Origin: Hirundichthys speculiger
Lineage: Eukaryota > Chordata > Actinopteri > Beloniformes > Exocoetidae
Direction of reading: 5' to 3'
Length of the DNA stretch: 64,000 bases
Assembly: GCA_018398805.1 (NCBI GenBank)
Contig: JAGFBZ010000939.1
Span: forward strand, 1,210,307-1,274,306
A program made the position numbers and the translations under genes. A model generated the notes under the pieces. That model made no database searches. It was given only the letters and a program-made list of their open reading frames with translations, and was not told the DNA's origin. Below are positions 25,301 through 32,450 of this stretch, in pieces (the first letter of the stretch is position 1; every line of letters begins with the position of its first letter).

Positions 25301-28300
25301 CAAAGATTTGCTTTGTATGACAAAGTTTTGATTTTGTGAATTTACATCAAAAATGTGTGAAGTTTAGGACATAACGTCCTAATTTGATGTCAAAAGGTGC
25401 TGAGATTTCATGACAAAAATATGTATCAAAAAAAAATATTTGCAATTTTGAGGCAACAATTTTCAACTTTCGGACTTGATTTTAGACAACTAAAAATGTC
25501 ACGTGTTAAGCTTGTAATTTTAAACAAAAAAAATTGAGATTTTACAAAAGTCAATGTTTTACATAAAGTTGTAATAAGTTGTTAAAAGGTTGTGATTCTG
25601 TGAAATATGTGATTCAACAAAACGTAGATTATGGTTACGATAAAATTCTTTTGTTTTAGAACAAAAAGTGTCAATTTTCCAAAATCCTTTTTTTTTTGTT
25701 TTAATTTAGGATTTTATAGGAAAAAAATTAAGGACTTAGGTACAAAACTTTGCATTCAAACAACATTTATGTGTAATTTTGTTAAGAAGTTGTGATTTTT
25801 GCAAAAGTTTATATTTTACAAGGAAAAAAAAGTATTTTTAAGTTAAAAAGTCATGACTCTGAAATTTTTGATTTTATAACTAAAAGACATCAGAAGTCAC
25901 AATTTTCACACGAAGTTGTAATTTTTACCAAATTTGAGATTTTGACAAATTTGCAACAAAAAGTCATGTTGGAAAAAGTTGGGGGGTTTTTTTGGACAAA
26001 AAGTGTGAAAAAAATATAATGTTATGACACAAAGCCAGAATTTCATGTAAAAAAGGTTGTGATTTTATAAAACTGGATGTCGTGACCCACTGCAGAGTGA
26101 CATCTGCAGGTGAACCAGGTTTATTTACTGAGGTTTATTTTTCTAGGTTATTTATTGAGGTTTATTATTGTATGTTTATTTATATAGTTTTATTAATTTT
26201 GGTTTATCATTCTAGGTTTATTTACGTAAAGTTTCAGAGCTCCAAAGAGGTTTTTGTCTGACTTCTCCTAAAACACGTTTTACTGAATTTTTTTCATCGT
26301 TTCCACTGAATTTTGTTGGAAAAAAAATTTGTGCAGAAAAACAAAAAGAAGCAGAATGAGTATAAACAACAGCAATAAAGGAGGGATCAATGAATTCGCA
26401 TTAGCACCTATTAATTACACTTTTTTACTGGATTAAAAAAGCAGGGATGGATGTTTATTATCATTTTGCTCCAGGTGAGAAATAACATATTAAAACAGCA
26501 GAGGTGGAGGTCTCGTGCAGCTTCTTTTCTCACCGCTCATCTCGTCCTCTGCAGTCTTCTCTCAGCTCCTGGAGCAGGTCCAGGCTCCGTCTCGGGTCGT
26601 CCCCTGCCTTCGGCCGGTCTGCAGCCCAGACAGAGTCTCCCTCTTCCAGCTGTCGGTGTACATGAAGCGCTGGAGCTTCCAGGAGCTGGGCGAGCACGTC
26701 TCCCGTCTCTCCAGAGAAGGTAAAGCCTTTATTTTATAGCCTCAGTTTCTTCTGATCTCTTTCTCTGTTCTCACTGAAACTGATCAAACCAGCCGATCTT
26801 CAGAACCCAAGTCAGTTAATTCAGTTCTTTGAAGTATTCAAAATAAATAGTTCATCTTAGTGTTTCCTTTCACGTATTTGAATGTCAAAGATATGAACTC
26901 TTTCATTGAAAAAATATCCCAATTTTAATAGTTTAATAGTAGTAAAAACAAAATAATGGATCATTGATTATAGTGGAGATCACATGTTCAGAATCACAAT
27001 CACTTTACTGCCAAGTAACTTTACAAAGAATTTGTTTTAACGTGAAATATAGAAAGAAATGTGAGTAAAACAGAAAAAAAAAAAAAAAGAACAAAATCTA
27101 GGCAGAGCAGCAGAGAAGTTTAACTAATGCTGGTACTGATCTGATCAGCTCTTCATCAAACTTCCAAACTCCAGGTTTTCCTGTTCTGAAAACAGTGAAT
27201 TTTAATAATAATTTTCTCTTTTGGCTGCCTAACACAAACACTAACAGATGCATTTCATAGAGCTAATTAGGTTCAGCTTCCCTGTAATTATAATTTTTCA
27301 ATCAGTTTGTAAAAGTCCAGAACATTTTCAGAGCAACAAGAACCGATGAAATATTAAGTCGTCTTTTACAACAAAAACATCATAATTTTTCAAAATGTCC
27401 GATTTTACCAGCCCTCTTACACTGATGTGATGACGAATTTATTTCATCACGTCCTGAAATCTATCAAGGACTAAAATCAGCGACGGTAAATCACGAAGGA
27501 ACAAAAATGTGACGGCGTGTTTGAGTGGTGACTTCAAGTGAAATAAAAAATGAAATTAAAGCTCTTGTTTCTGTCTTTAACTTTCTGTCGTCTGGTTGTG
27601 AAGTCACACTTTTAAGTCCTGAAATCTTGTTTTATGTCGTAAATTCACGTTTTTATGTCGTGAAGTCACACTTTTATGTCCTGAAATCTCGTTTTTATGT
27701 CGTTAAGTCACATTTTTATGTCGTGAAGTCACATTTTTATGTCGTGAAGTCACGTCTTTATGTCGTGAAGTCAGGTCTTTATGTTGTGAAGTCACGTCTT
27801 TATGTTGTGAAGTCACATCTGGTTGTGAAGTCACACTTTTATGTCCTGAAATCTCATTATGTCGTGAAGTCACGTCTTTATGTCGTGAAGTCACGTCTTT
27901 ATGTCGTGAAGTCACATTTTTATGTCGTGAAGTCACATTTTTATGTCGTGAAGTCACATTTTTATGTCCTGAAATCTCGTTTTTATGTTGTGAAGTCACA
28001 TTTTTATGTCGTGAAGTCACGTCTTTATGTCGTGAAGTCACATTTTTATGTCGTGAAGTCACGTCTTTATGTCGTGAAGTCACGTCTTTATGTTGTGAAG
28101 TCACGTCTTTATGTCGTGAAGTCACGTCTGGTTGTAAAGTCACACTTTTATGTCCTGAAATCTCGTTTTTATGTCGTGAAGTCACGTTTTTATGTCGTGA
28201 AGTCACATTTTTATGTCGTGAAGTCACGTCTTTATGTCGTGAAGTCACGTCTTTATGTTGTGAAGTCACGTCTTTATGTCGTGAAGTCACGTCTGGTTGT

Positions 28301-31300
28301 GAAGTCACACTTTTATGTCCTGAAATCTCATTTTTATGTCGTGAAGTCACGTTTTTATGTTTTTGAAGTCACATCTTTATGTCGTGAAGTCACGTCTTTA
28401 TGTCGTGAAGTCACATTTATGTCGTGAAGTCACATTTATGTCGTGACGTCACATTTATGTAGTGATGTCACGTTTTTATGTTTTTGAAGTCACATCTTTA
28501 TGTCGTGAAATCACATTTATGTCATGAAGTCACATCTTTATGTCGTGAAGTCACATCTTTATGCCATGAAGTCACATCTTTATGTCGTGAAGTCACATTT
28601 ATATAGTGAAGTCACGTTTGTATATCGTGAAGTCACGTCTTTTTGTCGTGAAGTCACATTTATGTCGTGAAGTCATGTCTTTATGTCATGAAGTCACATC
28701 GTTATGTCTTGAAGTCACATCTTTATGTCGTGAAGTCACATTTATGTCGTGAAGTCACGTTTTTATGTTGTGAAGTCTCTTTTTATGTTGTGAAGTCACG
28801 TCTTTAAGTGGTGAAGTCAAACCTCCTGCAGGATTTGGACTGTTTGATGTCTTCTGGCGTTGAAACAGCTGCTCATTGGTCGGTCTGGATCCATCTGACC
28901 TGAACCAGATGAGCACTTCTCCAGGTTGCCGTCAGCTTTGGTTCAGCTGTGACGATGACGGACCTGAGAACAAATCAGCTAACGTTCCAATAATAACACG
29001 GCCAACATCTGTTTCAGAGTACATCCTGTCGGCGCTGATCAGCCCCAAACGGAGGAAGGCCTTAAACAAGCTGCGGAGGCGGGACATTGCGGCGCTCCTC
29101 CCACTGGGATGCACCCTGCAGACTCTCGCCGTCCTGCAGATTGACTCCAACCACAAGGTCTGCAAAGCTGCCAGCAGCTGCATCAGCAGAGCTGCTGGCT
29201 GCAAGACCTTCAGGAGTAAGGTAGTACAAACACCTCGATCTGGAAATATGAGACTAACCCTAACCCTGGACCTGCTTCGAAATATGATTCACTTACTGAG
29301 TCCATGGATACTCTTACATTTATCATGAATGCGTCTTTTATACCTTAATTAACCAGCAAATCCTAAAAATAAGCAACAATACCAGACTTCCAGCTTTTTA
29401 CCTTGTCTTAAATGTAAAAAGCTTGTTTCCAGTGACCACGCAAACATACTTTTATGTGGTATATTAACGTAGCATCAAGTCCCATCCATGTTATTAGCGG
29501 TTTGCCCGGCAGCTGTAAAGCACAACGGATCACCAACATGACAACGCTGGATGAGAGAACATGTTCACCACACATCCTGACCGATGTAGACTATTAGCGT
29601 TAGCAGTTGCTACAAATAGCATATGTATCCACAAAGAGAATAACAACGTGGATTTATTGTTGTTTACATCACGTAGCCTATGTAGCAACTGAACCGGTAG
29701 AAGAAGACAACTTTTGGTAAGAAAATCAAGTTTTATTTAACGCTAGACAACTTTTAACATGAGCAACTATGGGCTGTATTGTCTCGGTTCTATTCGGGTA
29801 TCTCGGTTCGGTTCGTGGTCGGAAACTAAAGACTCAGGTCGGGTCGGTTCCAGGTCCAAATATTGCAGGTCCATTCAGGTTCAGAACCCGGACTTATGAT
29901 AATAGCTCGGGTCGGTTTCAGGGGTCCATCTGGGTTGGAGTCCATGAAAGTAGACCCGTTAAGACCTCTAGTCTGTTGAGAAGTTTGGTGATGATGACAA
30001 CGCTGTCAAAGCTCAGCATCATAATTCAGAGAGAAAAAGAAACACAAGAACCTGCATCAGAATATAATCCGATCATCCATCCATCATCCATCCATCCATC
30101 ATCCATCCCTCCATCATCCATACCCGTTAAGTCCTATGCAGGGTCACAGCGATCTGCTGGAGTCCAGATCAGAATATAATCAGAATGCTAATCTGTCTTT
30201 CCCAGCAGTCCCAGTGGTCCATCATTCAGTGAACGTCTGTCTCTATATTCCTCTGCTGTTCTCCAGCAGGGTTCTTAAACGTGTCCTCGTCCTTCTGCAG
30301 GCGGTGGTTTACTACACGGAGGCCCTGAAAAGCTCAGACGCTGCGACCCAGCAGAGCTGCTGCCTGGCTCTCAAATGTCTCAGGGTGAGTTTGTTAACGC
30401 AGAAACGCTCGACATTTACGGCCAGTTAAATTATACAGTAAACCAGGGATGTCAGACACATTTTCACTGAGGGCCACATCAACCAATCATGGTTGATGTC
30501 GAAGGGCCAGATTGACAGCATGAATGTAACAAAATGTAATGTAAATCAAAATAAATTAAACTACTCCATATTGAATTGTTAAATAACTGTTTCTGTATTT
30601 ATAATGTATTATAGCTTCAAATATTGAGCTCATTATTATATTAAACTCAATGTTTGTGGTCGTATACCTACTCTCACACAGGTGATGTTTACAGAGTCCG
30701 TTGCTATGGTAACGGACTTTGTCAACATCACTCAGAGTATCCATTACGTTGGTTTCAGTAGTGAAGCGATTCTTTGTTTTTCTTATAGGCTAAATTTAGC
30801 ATACTTAGCTCTGTGTTGTGTTTACTGTCCTGCTCCTCTCTTACTGGTTACTTCAGTGCGGCTCCATCTAGTGGCACAGATGTGTAACGACTACAGAAAG
30901 TCCAGTCCTCGATTATAAAACAAATTCAGTTCTGTGGCCCATTTTTAATTTCGTATTTTTGATCCAAGTCTAAAATTGAAATATTAACAAAACAGGGATT
31001 TTTTCAATTTTTTGTGTTAAATTAAAAAAAACGAAAAACGTAATAACATTTAGTTCATATGGCAGCAGAACATTTAAATTAAAGTGCATTTTACACTACC
31101 TTTGAATTCATTATTTGATTTTGTGTATACAATGCGATTAATCGTGATTTAATCAGGGAAATAATGCGATTAATCGCAATAAAAAATGTTAATTGTTGGC
31201 CAGCTCTAATTATATTATAGCTGCAGTAATACTTGTTTTAATGATAGCTATTCATTTCTTGAACCAAACAATCATAGATGCTTATCAGCTGAAAAAAAAA

Positions 31301-32450
31301 ATACTTTTTTAGAAAGAAAGCTGCATTTTTGTCATAAAACTGTGAATTTTGAAAGATCACAACTTTGTGTTTTAAAATGGAAGATTTTACTTAATAACTG
31401 AAACTTTTTTTCTTGTAAAACATTTACTGTCCCAAAATTGTAACTTTTTGATATCAAATTACTACTTTGTTGTGAAATTGTGAATTTCGTAAATTAATCT
31501 GATTATTTAAGAGAAATTTTTTGTAAACAAAAAAAAACCTTTTGTGAAATATTCACAACATTTTGATGTAAAATCCCAACTTTAAAAATGCTACTTGTTG
31601 TTGTAAAATATCAACTTTTTGACATAAAATCAGTTTTGTTGTAAAAGTGGGAATTTTGCGTCACTGCAACTTTCGATCCTAAAATCAGGAATTTTGATGT
31701 AAAATATGTCCAATACAGCTTTTAATTGTAAACAGTTAATTTTTTGTCTTTTTTTTTTTTTTTTGCCAAATTTCAAATCTGTTAAATTTTGACTTTGATA
31801 TAAAAATCCCACTTTATGTCAGAAAGTTGCCAGTTTTCAAATAACTGCAACATTTTGTTGTAAAATCGTGACTTTCGAAAACATCGTGACTTTTTAAGTT
31901 AATATTGCAGCCGTTTATCTTAAAATCATAAATTTCCTAAAATCACAAGCTTTTTTCATAAAAATCCCAAATTTTAGTTGTAAAGTCACGAATCTAAAAG
32001 CTGTGACTTTTTGACGTCAGAGGGCTGTTTCTGACGCAGCTGTTCACCAGGCGTTATTGCATCCAGTCGGGGGGGAAAGGGGAGGAGCTTGAGCGCCACC
32101 TGGAGTCTACCTGAGCAGGTACCTAGTTTCCACCTGATCTCCGAGCTTCAACGTGTTTGTGTTCGTCAGGCGACAGAGAGCGTGGACCACGTAGCAGATT
32201 TATGGAGATCAGCGGATGAAGATGTTCGCTGCGCCGCCAAAGAAACCATCCTGTCGTTCGGTACCAGAGGTTTATTCATCTACAACCTCTTTTTTTTTTT
32301 GTTTGGATGCTTTGTCTGACTGTTAACATCACTTCCTGTTCTTTTTAAGGTAAAAAAGGCTTCCAGGCTTTCCAGAAGATGGACCAGCTGTGTGCTGAGA
32401 TGGAGGAGGAGGCCTACCGGAACCTGGAGACCGAGATTACCATCCTATAG
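8152..32450 (+). CDS. ripor3: RIPOR3 (FAM65C) orthologue, 23 coding exons placed
   Basis: Coding exons (GT-AG introns): 8151-8249, 11771-11923, 12083-12161, 12253-12276, 12953-13006, 13181-13330, 15033-15096, 15179-15222, 16007-16132, 16407-16552, 18258-18384, 18595-18749, 18899-19093, 21489-21739, 21814-21959, 22992-23157, 24518-24647, 24784-24948, 26555-26719, 29018-29220, 30301-30384, 32170-32260, 32350-32450. The product is about 970 residues, near mammalian RIPOR3. Residues 1-50 are basic and Ser-rich; about 70-220 form the HR1-like helical region ([14 protein letters not shown]); about 222-315 are C2-like ([15 protein letters not shown]); about 320-600 are a low-complexity linker; about 600-970 are ARM/HEAT-like helices. 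Known of the family: RIPOR1 and RIPOR2 bind RhoA-type GTPases and affect polarity and migration; RIPOR3 is little studied. RIPOR3 is preferred over its paralogues because both ends match it. Splicing is in phase everywhere except around 21.5-21.74 kb. Untranslated exons were not located. Confidence 0.93.
8578..8996. mobile_element. hAT MITE, 419 bp, 8-bp duplication GTACAAAT
   Basis: The ends are TAGGGCTGTAGTGAT and, read inward from the right, TAGAGCTGAGCGAT. GTACAAAT is repeated exactly at 8570-8577 and 8997-9004, the 8-bp target duplication expected of hAT transposition. The body is rich in atcgata motifs and has no transposase. It sits in RIPOR3 intron 1. Confidence 0.9.
9373..10106. mobile_element. 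Nested 734-bp element in left foldback arm, TA duplication
   Basis: The ends are AGCCGGGCATACACTGTGCGA and, from the right, GGCTGGGCATACACTGTGCGA. Removing it and one TA restores ggctttagtgtctttcat, exactly the sequence of the undisturbed right arm (reverse complement, near 11170). It has no coding capacity that I recognise; TA targeting is Tc1/mariner-like, but the superfamily is not proven. Confidence 0.85.
10110..11168. repeat. Inner arms: three tandem units facing three inverted units
   Basis: Each unit holds ctttcataaggggggaccaa, a run of tcccggga and gggtcccccc motifs, then ttagaactaacattctcttc and tttactgcttacctgacatt. The units are over 90% alike by eye. The G and C runs (for example G17 near 11092) are likely assembly-sensitive. 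Confidence 0.9.
11382..11770. other. Intron 1 end, no feature recognised
   Basis: Ordinary intronic sequence leading to the exon 2 acceptor; no repeat or RNA gene identified. Confidence 0.4.
11771..11923 (+). CDS. ripor3: RIPOR3 coding exon 2
   Basis: Acceptor tgtgtttcag, donor gtaaga. It encodes the basic segment with [17 protein letters not shown] followed by the start of the helical domain, [14 protein letters not shown], which aligns with the 'QQVKKIFEALKRGLK' type sequence of RIPOR3. It enters in phase 2 and leaves in phase 2. Confidence 0.93.
12083..12161 (+). CDS. ripor3: RIPOR3 coding exon 3
   Basis: Encodes [17 protein letters not shown] and then ETKRNSRL, the most recognisable RIPOR-family signature (RNSRL). 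Acceptor gtgttcag, donor gtgagg; it leaves in phase 0. Confidence 0.94.
12253..12276 (+). CDS. ripor3: RIPOR3 coding exon 4 (24-nt microexon)
   Basis: A microexon of exactly eight codons, AFHYDLEK, between acceptor tctttccag and donor gtatat. The family has AF-YDL-K at the same place, directly after RNSRL, so this very small exon is real rather than a chance match. Confidence 0.9.
12412..12707 (-). repeat. 30-bp minisatellite (locus 2 of 3, reversed)
   Basis: About eleven units of ccactagaggctgcagttcc plus tctactga or tctaccgt, the reverse complement of the arrays at 1-224 and 24104-24333. It lies in the intron between the 24-nt exon 4 and exon 5. Confidence 0.95.
12953..13006 (+). CDS. ripor3: RIPOR3 coding exon 5
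   Basis: Eighteen codons, [18 protein letters not shown], a helix of the coiled-coil region that corresponds to 'RHIRKMEFHISK' in RIPOR3. Acceptor tttcacag, donor gtcaac; phase 0 at both ends. Confidence 0.93.
13181..13330 (+). CDS. ripor3: RIPOR3 coding exon 6
   Basis: Fifty codons starting [18 protein letters not shown] and including [10 protein letters not shown], both strong family matches. Acceptor gcgtctgcag, donor gtaccg. The donor is followed within 50 bp by the 20-bp minisatellite at 13.39 kb. Confidence 0.95.
13388..13945 (+). repeat. 20-bp minisatellite, about 28 units
   Basis: An almost perfect repeat of gcttgaaggtttaaagtcaa, with the last base a or g and one copy with an extra t. 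It begins about 60 bp after the exon 6 donor at 13330. Confidence 0.97.
13946..15032. other. Intron 6 remainder, AT-rich tract
   Basis: 13990-14480 is T-rich, with a T25 run near 14122 and the degenerate aaatttgtgattttacaata style of motif. 14480-15032 is ordinary intron with no feature recognised. Confidence 0.45.
15033..15096 (+). CDS. ripor3: RIPOR3 coding exon 7
   Basis: Encodes [20 protein letters not shown], matching the 'LIEGALEVHLGEFHIRMKG' segment. Acceptor ctctgtgcag, donor gtgaga; it ends in phase 1. Confidence 0.93.
15179..15222 (+). CDS. ripor3: RIPOR3 coding exon 8
   Basis: A short exon of 44 nt encoding [15 protein letters not shown], almost invariant in the family. The upstream intron is only 82 bp and holds a poly-T tract before cctcacag; donor gtgagc. 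Confidence 0.94.
15350..15598 (-). mobile_element. hAT-type MITE (end CAGGGGTCGGCAAC type)
   Basis: The right edge reads aaggttgccgacccctgg. The body (aagcttttgggtagattcca, atggctcttttgaaagtaaa) is the reverse complement of the copy at 34456-34700. The left boundary is approximate. Confidence 0.7.
15625..15803 (-). mobile_element. hAT-type MITE fragment (CAGTGGTCCCCAACC end)
   Basis: Ends in aaaaaggttggggaccactg, the outward end of a widespread vertebrate hAT group, preceded by ccggtccacggtaaaa. The other end is not clear. Confidence 0.6.
15806..15963 (+). mobile_element. tRNA-derived SINE, 5'-truncated, A-tailed
   Basis: It contains a B-box ggttcgaatcc, a conserved body (cccatctctctgcccttgtt), then taaataaaggtcac and an A-rich tail ending at 15963. 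It lies about 45 bp before the exon 9 acceptor and explains that acceptor's weak pyrimidine tract. Confidence 0.65.
16007..16132 (+). CDS. ripor3: RIPOR3 coding exon 9
   Basis: Forty-two codons: [20 protein letters not shown], then TQSWDEEE and a segment ending FEIK. It starts the C2-like domain. Acceptor catgaccag is pyrimidine-poor but keeps the frame; donor gttaga. Confidence 0.94.
16407..16552 (+). CDS. ripor3: RIPOR3 coding exon 10
   Basis: Encodes [13 protein letters not shown], then [19 protein letters not shown] and IKLQLEVAW. The VDI(T/N)ELGTIKL core is diagnostic of RIPOR proteins. The acceptor follows a T12 run (ttttag); donor gtatgg; it leaves in phase 2. Confidence 0.95.
16745..17217 (+). 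mobile_element. ATTAATCG-family hAT-like fragment
   Basis: Matches 54400-54740 closely (acatgcttttgttttgaaa, aaaagctaaaacagacatgg, tttatcatcagatctgctcc). Only the left third of the element is present. Confidence 0.7.
17218..17400 (+). mobile_element. hAT-type MITE end
   Basis: Starts cagtggttctcaaactttta then cgtaccacctgagaaac, a known hAT terminal type. The right end was not found; it runs into a LINE fragment. Confidence 0.55.
17411..17756 (+). pseudogene. LINE endonuclease fragment
   Basis: A 114-codon frame starting [15 protein letters not shown] and containing [27 protein letters not shown] and [15 protein letters not shown] and S(D)HN are the last two motifs of APE-type endonucleases; the catalytic Asp of SDHN is Asn here. 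No reverse transcriptase follows, so this is a dead fragment in RIPOR3 intron 10. Confidence 0.75.
18258..18384 (+). CDS. ripor3: RIPOR3 coding exon 11
   Basis: Continues the split Asn codon to NPFD, then a Ser-rich segment and [18 protein letters not shown]. Trp-x-x-Pro-Ser-Thr-Pro-Ser-Phe is shared with RIPOR3 ('NWTPPSTPSFRERYY'). Acceptor tttctgcag, donor gtgagt. Confidence 0.94.
18595..18749 (+). CDS. ripor3: RIPOR3 coding exon 12 (linker)
   Basis: The linker begins [17 protein letters not shown] and carries ISYLSD, the one motif shared with mammalian RIPOR3 in this otherwise variable region. Acceptor ctcctttag, donor gtatgt; it leaves in phase 2. Confidence 0.88.
18899..19093 (+). CDS. 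ripor3: RIPOR3 coding exon 13 (acidic linker)
   Basis: Opens [15 protein letters not shown] and holds a run of six Glu residues, then an Ala/Val-rich end at LQR. Support is the intact frame, acceptor tcctccag and donor gtgaag; the sequence is not conserved. It leaves in phase 2, which does not fit the frame needed at the end of the next placed exon. Confidence 0.78.
19830..20345. repeat. AT-rich degenerate repeat tract in intron 13
   Basis: Loosely repeated aactttttgtcgcaaaatca and related motifs about every 20-30 bp, without a fixed period. The same vocabulary appears at 1620, 7780, 14200, 25040, 31310 and the 27.6-kb array. Confidence 0.6.
20427..21050 (-). mobile_element. L2-type LINE 3' fragment, reversed
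   Basis: It opens with caattcaattttattt, the reversed tail. 20740-21030 matches the + strand LINE at 53020-53260 (tgtaggcctatagcagcata, taactattaacccctaca), including the codons for [14 protein letters not shown] and FKTKFKTF near 21025. The middle, 20470-20700, differs and may be a second insertion. Confidence 0.7.
21254..21320 (+). CDS. Possible extra RIPOR3 linker exon
   Basis: A 67-nt stretch between acceptor gcacacag and donor gtaaaa accepts phase 2 from the exon at 18899-19093, stays open ([19 protein letters not shown]) and leaves in phase 0. It lies just beyond a reverse-oriented LINE fragment, is not conserved in any way I recognise, and may be a chance open frame. Confidence 0.35.
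21489..21739 (+). CDS. ripor3: RIPOR3 coding exon 14, frame problem inside
   Basis: The 3' half is secure: [20 protein letters not shown] then [14 protein letters not shown] matches the RIPOR3 segment before the C-terminal domain, with donor gtacct in phase 0. The 5' half is not. Read in phase 0 from acceptor ttattccag it gives a typical Ser/Thr/Pro-rich linker that hits TGA at about 21637, one frame away from SLMAEL. Read in the SLMAEL frame it is open but Cys/His/Arg-rich and unlike a linker. An internal acceptor at 21499 would join in frame to the exon ending 19093, as others at 21608 or 21620 would to a phase-0 exon. Otherwise one base is missing near 21.6 kb, by mutation or assembly error. 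Confidence 0.8.
21814..21959 (+). CDS. ripor3: RIPOR3 coding exon 15
   Basis: Encodes [19 protein letters not shown], then [18 protein letters not shown](F)-FL--DF aligns with 'ESFAFLNADFALDE' of RIPOR3. The intron before it is only 74 bp. Acceptor tggcgcag, donor gtgagt; it leaves in phase 2. Confidence 0.92.
22228..22423. repeat. (AT)n microsatellite, about 195 bp
   Basis: Nearly pure alternating AT with a few c or g interruptions, in RIPOR3 intron 15. Open frames of Tyr-Ile repeats in it are artefacts. Confidence 0.98.
22992..23157 (+). CDS. ripor3: RIPOR3 coding exon 16
   Basis: Starts within a split Gly codon, continues [17 protein letters not shown] and ends [17 protein letters not shown], matching 'LDVLLMVHLQVCKALLQKL'. 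Acceptor tctccatcag, donor gtactg; phase 0 out. Confidence 0.92.
23160..24100. other. Intron 16, partial dispersed repeat
   Basis: No gene. 23905-24065 (ggatctggaaatatgagatt, cttacatttatc, cttttattccttaatta) is repeated at 29236-29355, so it is a dispersed repeat of unknown class. Confidence 0.5.
24104..24333 (+). repeat. 30-bp minisatellite (locus 3 of 3)
   Basis: About eight units of gcagcctctagtggtcagta plus gaggaact. Same orientation as the array at 1-224. Intron 16 of RIPOR3. Confidence 0.95.
24518..24647 (+). CDS. ripor3: RIPOR3 coding exon 17
   Basis: Encodes [18 protein letters not shown] and then [14 protein letters not shown]. It corresponds to 'SPNLSRLVQECLLEEVAQQKHVLETLSVL'. Acceptor tttcctcag, donor gtcagt; phase 1 out. 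Confidence 0.9.
24784..24948 (+). CDS. ripor3: RIPOR3 coding exon 18
   Basis: Encodes [20 protein letters not shown] and later [22 protein letters not shown]-(R)-(H)-KVK-K-PGQ is the RIPOR3 pattern. Acceptor ttcacctgcag, donor gtatgc; phase 1 in and out. Confidence 0.93.
25035..26070. repeat. AT-rich degenerate repeat tract in intron 18
   Basis: About 1 kb of poorly ordered aaagttgtgattttgtgaaat and ttttatgacaaaaag motifs. No coding signal. Confidence 0.6.
26555..26719 (+). CDS. ripor3: RIPOR3 coding exon 19
   Basis: Encodes [20 protein letters not shown], then [19 protein letters not shown]. The latter fits 'ITWFQFHSYLQRQSVSDLEKH'. Acceptor cctctgcag, donor gtaaag; phase 1 out. Confidence 0.92.
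27601..28818 (+). repeat. 21-bp minisatellite, about 58 units, long artefact frames
   Basis: The core unit is tcgtgaagtcacatttttatg (read as cgtgaagtcacatttttatg plus t), with cgtcttta and catttatg variants and some shorter units. It fills RIPOR3 intron 19. Because 21 is a multiple of 3, a 300-codon frame on + (27525-28427, VVKSHFY pattern) and a 215-codon frame on - (HKDVTSR pattern) stay open by arithmetic. Neither has a domain or conserved partner. Confidence 0.95.
29018..29220 (+). CDS. ripor3: RIPOR3 coding exon 20
   Basis: The largest internal exon in the C-terminal domain: [20 protein letters not shown], then [19 protein letters not shown], and ends KTFRSK. Human RIPOR3 has 'LQLDGTPRVCRAASARL' here. 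It joins directly to the exon ending 26719 across an intron that contains the 21-bp array. Acceptor ctgtttcag, donor gtagta. Confidence 0.94.
29230..30300. other. Intron 20, old repeats
   Basis: 29236-29355 repeats the segment at 23905. 29780-29935 is rich in cggttcggttcgggtcggt-like motifs. 30070-30122 is a (CATC)n-type microsatellite. No gene is seen. Confidence 0.5.
30301..30384 (+). CDS. ripor3: RIPOR3 coding exon 21
   Basis: Twenty-eight codons, [20 protein letters not shown] then CLALKCLR, one helical repeat ('ALLFYTNALAENDARLQQAACLALKHLK' type). Acceptor cttctgcag, donor gtgagt. Confidence 0.95.
30437..30670 (+). mobile_element. hAT-type MITE end (CAGGGATGTCAGACACATTTT type)
   Basis: Begins cagggatgtcagacacattt with gggccacat and gggccagatt nearby, a familiar vertebrate hAT terminus. 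The right end is unresolved. Confidence 0.55.
30840..31212 (+). mobile_element. ATTAATCG-family hAT-like fragment
   Basis: ctccatctagtggcacagat to the cluster of attaatcg motifs and gttggccagctcta, parallel to 2052-2968 with an internal deletion. Confidence 0.7.
31310..32010. repeat. AT-rich degenerate repeat tract in intron 21
   Basis: Loosely repeated aactttttgatatcaaatt and gttgtaaaatcgtgact motifs. Same vocabulary as the other tracts. Confidence 0.6.
32170..32260 (+). CDS. ripor3: RIPOR3 coding exon 22
   Basis: Encodes [20 protein letters not shown] then [11 protein letters not shown], the last HEAT-like repeat. Acceptor gttcgtcag, donor gtacca; phase 1 out. Confidence 0.95.
32350..32450 (+). 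CDS. ripor3: RIPOR3 last coding exon
   Basis: Encodes [20 protein letters not shown], then the terminal ETEITIL and a TAG at 32448-32450; mammalian RIPOR3 ends 'VEITIF'. The upstream intron is only 89 bp. A candidate polyadenylation hexamer AATAAA is at 33532-33537, but the true 3' end is not shown by the sequence. Confidence 0.95.

Noticed and set aside
26720..29017. A missing RIPOR3 exon in the 2.3-kb intron
   Set aside because: The exons ending 26719 and starting 29018 join in phase and match the protein family continuously ([13 protein letters not shown]), so none is needed.
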